A stretch of DNA of 7,520 bases from Frankiales bacterium (lineage in GTDB: Bacteria; Actinomycetota; Actinomycetes; Mycobacteriales; SCTD01): positions 1 to 7,520 of the forward strand of contig SCTD01000650.1 of NCBI GenBank assembly GCA_004299215.1, given 5' to 3'. This document shows positions 5,393 to 7,520 of this stretch, piece after piece; position 1 is the stretch's first letter; each line of letters starts with the position of its first letter. The notes below the pieces were generated by a model. That model had not been told where the DNA came from. It saw only the letters and a program-made list of their open reading frames with translations, and ran no database searches. The translations under genes were made by a program, and so were the position numbers.

Positions 5393-7441
5393 GTGCGCAC
5401 GACCGCCCGTTCCCTGCTCGGTGCCGCCGCCGCGCTCGCGCTGACCGCACCGGTGCTGCCCGCGCTGCTGCCCTCCCCTGCGGTTGCCGCGCCCGTGGTC
5501 TCCGCGGTCAGCGCGCCGGCCGAGCTCGGCTACGACCGGATCGGGGTGCGGCGGGGCGACACCTGGTACCTCCGCGACGCGCTCGACGGCGGGCCGAACC
5601 GGAGCTACCGCGAGGGCGTGGCGGGCTGGCAGCCCGTCGCCGGCGACACCGACGGGGACGGCGTCGGGACGGTCAGCCTGTTCCGGGACGGCGTCTGGCT
5701 GCTGCGGGACAGCGAGCAGCAGGTCGTCCCGCGGGTCGTGCGGTTCGGGCTGGCCGGGGACACGCCGGTCCTCGGCGACTGGAACGGCGACGGCGTCGAC
5801 ACGATCGGCGTCTTCCGCGGCGGTCGGTGGTTCCTCCGTGACGTCAACCTCAGCGGCCCGGCGCGCGTCTTCGGCTTCGGCATCCCTGGTGACGTGCCGG
5901 TCGTCGGCGACTGGGACGGCAACGGCACCACGGACATCGCCGTGCGGCGGGGGGTGACCTGGTACCAGCGCGACGCAGCGGGCAGCGGTCCGGCCAGCCG
6001 CACCTTCGCCTTCGGGCTGAGCGGAGACATCCCCGTCGCCGGCGACTGGGACCACGACGGCAAGGACACCCCGGGGCTCTTCCGGAACGGCACGTGGTTC
6101 TTCCGCGTGGGCAGCTTCCCGAGCCCGTACCAGACGACCCGGTTCGGGATCGCGGGCGACCGCCCGGTCGTCCGGCGCACGCCGTCGCTCGCGCCGGGCG
6201 TCACGCACAGCGTCGTGAGGCTGCCGGGCGGGCCGTGGGTCGCGCACGTCGCGACGGTCGACCTCGCGGCCGCGTCGTCGCCCGAGACGGTGCTCGCCAA
6301 CAACCGGCTGCAGGGCCTCGACGCCGTCTCCACGATGACGCGGCGGGCCGAGGCCGTGCTGGGCATCAACGGCGACTACGCCCTGTCCTCCGGGCGGCCC
6401 GTGCACCTGTTCGCCAACGACGGCCGGTTGTCGCAGACCCCGCAGCTGCTCGGCCGGGCGCTGACCTTCGACGCCTCGGGCCACGGCGTGCGGATGGGCT
6501 TCCCCGACCTCGCCGTGGACGTCACCACCGCGGCGGCCACCTCGACGGTGACCATGGCCGTCCCGCGGGTGAACAGCGGCGGCCCGGACGGCGACGCGCT
6601 GGCGATGTTCACCGGCGACGGTGCGCTGCTGGAGGTGCCGCCCAACAACGCCTGCTACGCCGGCCTCGCGCCGTCCGGCGGGCGCACCATGACCGGCGAC
6701 GGCGCCGTCCGCACCCCGCTCTCGGTGACCGGGACCCGCTGCGGCGGCCTGCGCCCCGTCGTGCCACCCGTGGGCGGGATCCTGACCGCGAACAGCTACC
6801 ACGGCAGCGAGGCGTTCATCCGCGGCCTCGCCCGCGGCCAGCAGGTCGAGCTCACCACCCGTCTCGGCGCACCGGGCGCCGTCGACGCGATCGGCGGCAA
6901 CCCGATGCTCGTCTCCGGCGGGCGGATCGCCGACGGGGACGTCGACGGGGGCGGCGCGTTCTTCGGCCGCAACCCGCGCACCGCGGTGGGGATCACCGCC
7001 GACCGGAGGCTGCTCATGGTCGTGGTCGACGGCCGGCAGCCGGGCTACAGCGTCGGCATGACCCTGCGCGAGCTCGCCCAGCTGATGACGGACCTCGGCG
7101 CGGTCGACGCGGTCAACCTCGACGGAGGCGGCTCGTCCGCGATGTTCGTCAACGGACTGGTCGCGAACCGGCCGTCCGACGGCGGGGAGCGCCTGGTGTC
7201 CAGCGCGCTGGTCGTGCTGCCAGGGGCCGACACCGGGCAGGCGGACCTGAACGGCACCGGTCCGGCGGCCGCCGGGCTGCGGACGACCACGTCGTACGAA
7301 CCCGCCGACCGCCTGCTCGGCCCGGCTGCGACCGACCCCGCCAGCACCGGCGGCCTCGCCGACGCCCTGCGCCGCGCCGGGGTGCGCCTCCCGCCGGACC
7401 TGGAGCGCACCGCGGACGCGTTCGCGCGCTCGCGCCGGTAG
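5393..7441 (+). CDS. Secreted FG-GAP-like repeat protein with C-terminal phosphodiester glycosidase (NAGPA/DUF2233) domain
   Basis: A 682-residue exported protein. Residues 1-33 form a signal peptide (RTTAR, hydrophobic core, likely cut after AVA at 30-32). Residues about 46-260 hold five FG-GAP-like repeats with a 44-residue period, probably a small beta-propeller. Residues about 271-608 form a phosphodiester glycosidase domain, the family of the enzyme uncovering mannose-6-phosphate and of DUF2233 proteins. Its conserved blocks are clear: GINGDY (324-329), RNPRTAVGIT (526-535), VVVDGRQPGYSVGMTL (543-558) and NLDGGGSSAMF (575-585). Cysteines 421 and 450 could form a disulfide. The tail (611-682) is low-complexity then weakly helical, with no LPXTG, lipobox or membrane anchor, so release into the medium is likely. 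By family it would hydrolyse a sugar-phosphodiester; a wall or surface glycopolymer substrate is inference. It is transcribed divergently from the VirR-like operon and stops with TAG. Confidence 0.9.
   Translation: MRTTARSLLGAAAALALTAPVLPALLPSPAVAAPVVSAVSAPAELGYDRIGVRRGDTWYLRDALDGGPNRSYREGVAGWQPVAGDTDGDGVGTVSLFRDGVWLLRDSEQQVVPRVVRFGLAGDTPVLGDWNGDGVDTIGVFRGGRWFLRDVNLSGPARVFGFGIPGDVPVVGDWDGNGTTDIAVRRGVTWYQRDAAGSGPASRTFAFGLSGDIPVAGDWDHDGKDTPGLFRNGTWFFRVGSFPSPYQTTRFGIAGDRPVVRRTPSLAPGVTHSVVRLPGGPWVAHVATVDLAAASSPETVLANNRLQGLDAVSTMTRRAEAVLGINGDYALSSGRPVHLFANDGRLSQTPQLLGRALTFDASGHGVRMGFPDLAVDVTTAAATSTVTMAVPRVNSGGPDGDALAMFTGDGALLEVPPNNACYAGLAPSGGRTMTGDGAVRTPLSVTGTRCGGLRPVVPPVGGILTANSYHGSEAFIRGLARGQQVELTTRLGAPGAVDAIGGNPMLVSGGRIADGDVDGGGAFFGRNPRTAVGITADRRLLMVVVDGRQPGYSVGMTLRELAQLMTDLGAVDAVNLDGGGSSAMFVNGLVANRPSDGGERLVSSALVVLPGADTGQADLNGTGPAAAGLRTTTSYEPADRLLGPAATDPASTGGLADALRRAGVRLPPDLERTADAFARSRR
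5531..6172 (+). repeat. Five 132-bp coding repeats: FG-GAP-like blades
   Basis: Within the secreted protein, Trp of the W-[YFL]-x-R-[DV] strand recurs at residues 58, 102, 146, 190 and 235 (spacing 44, 44, 44, 45). Acidic loops of DxDGDG type recur at 85-90, 129-134, 173-178 and 218-223 (44, 44, 45), and GDxPV turns at 122, 166, 211 and 255. The loops DTDGDG, DWNGDG, DWDGNG and DWDHDG resemble calcium-binding loops of FG-GAP/VCBS proteins. The strict period suggests duplication of one 132-base unit, now diverged. Five Trp strands but four acidic loops imply a five-blade array with an incomplete first or last blade. Confidence 0.85.
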
Positions 7442-7520
7442 CCCTCACCCGTCTGCCGTCTGGCGTCGGCCTGCCGGCTGCGGTTGGCTGGGGACATGCG
7501 TGATCCCGCACCGCTCAGCC
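7442..7520. other. Short 3' flank after the glycosidase gene, no clear gene
   Basis: These 79 bases contain a GC-rich inverted repeat (GTCGGC at 7465-7470 against GCCGGC at 7473-7478) with only a 2-base loop and no T tract, so it is at most a weak terminator candidate. An ATG at 7496 opens a frame to the window edge (MRDPAPLS) but has no well-spaced Shine-Dalgarno. It could be the start of the next gene; the window ends too soon to tell. Confidence 0.3.

Noticed and set aside
5193..5450. N-terminal extension of the DUF3263 protein to 5450
   Set aside because: The extra 86 residues are Arg-rich with no domain, while AGGAGG at the correct distance marks ATG 5192.
5363..6802. A 479-codon minus-strand open frame opposite the secreted glycosidase
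   Set aside because: The opposite strand carries a signal peptide, periodic repeats and a recognisable enzyme domain; the antisense translation is compositionally biased and its regularity only mirrors those repeats.
7496..7520. Start of a further rightward gene at ATG 7496
   Set aside because: Only eight codons are visible and the only purine-rich run sits almost on the start codon, so it cannot be supported as a gene.
1..7520. CRISPR arrays, tRNA/rRNA genes, insertion sequences, attachment sites, phage or defence genes
   Set aside because: The window is filled by colinear chromosomal-type genes of uniform composition; no spacer-like repeats, terminal inverted repeats, transposase motifs or cloverleaf patterns were seen.

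Overview
The window is very GC-rich, uses GTG starts freely and encodes typical high-GC Gram-positive families: a DUF3263 protein next to a LytR_C protein, a Cdc48-like AAA+ ATPase, and a secreted FG-GAP-like/phosphodiester-glycosidase protein. It is almost certainly an actinomycete chromosome. The genus cannot be fixed by eye. There are no RNA genes, insertion sequences, CRISPR arrays or signs of recent transfer, and nearly all of it is coding.

Layout. Bases 1-1229 (+) hold the 3' part of an OtsA-like (GT20) trehalose-6-phosphate synthase gene whose start lies before the window. After 19 bases, 1249-3423 (+) encodes a 724-residue Cdc48/p97-like tandem AAA+ ATPase; its second ATPase ring is canonical and its first has lost most catalytic residues. 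Converging on it with a 15-base gap is a leftward three-gene cluster, transcribed in the order DUF3263 protein (5192-4890), single-pass membrane LytR_C protein (4882-4211) and OtsB-like trehalose-6-phosphatase (4200-3439). The gaps in this cluster are 7 and 10 bases, so it is probably an operon. A 200-base divergent promoter region (5193-5392) holds an AT-richer 20-base inverted-repeat element. It separates the cluster from a rightward gene (5393-7441) for a secreted 682-residue protein: signal peptide, five FG-GAP-like repeats with a strict 44-residue period, then a phosphodiester glycosidase (NAGPA/DUF2233) domain. The last 79 bases hold no clear gene.

How the genes may work together. OtsA and OtsB would make a disaccharide phosphate and dephosphorylate it, by family trehalose-6-phosphate and trehalose. 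They lie on opposite strands, with the AAA+ gene downstream of otsA. The LytR_C/DUF3263 pair resembles the Mycobacterium tuberculosis pair Rv0431 (VirR)/Rv0430, linked to the cell envelope. A shared theme of envelope and osmotic physiology is plausible but is inference. The most distinctive features are the pseudo-ATPase D1 ring of the Cdc48-like protein, its tight linkage to the OtsA gene, and the altered OtsA active-site loop.
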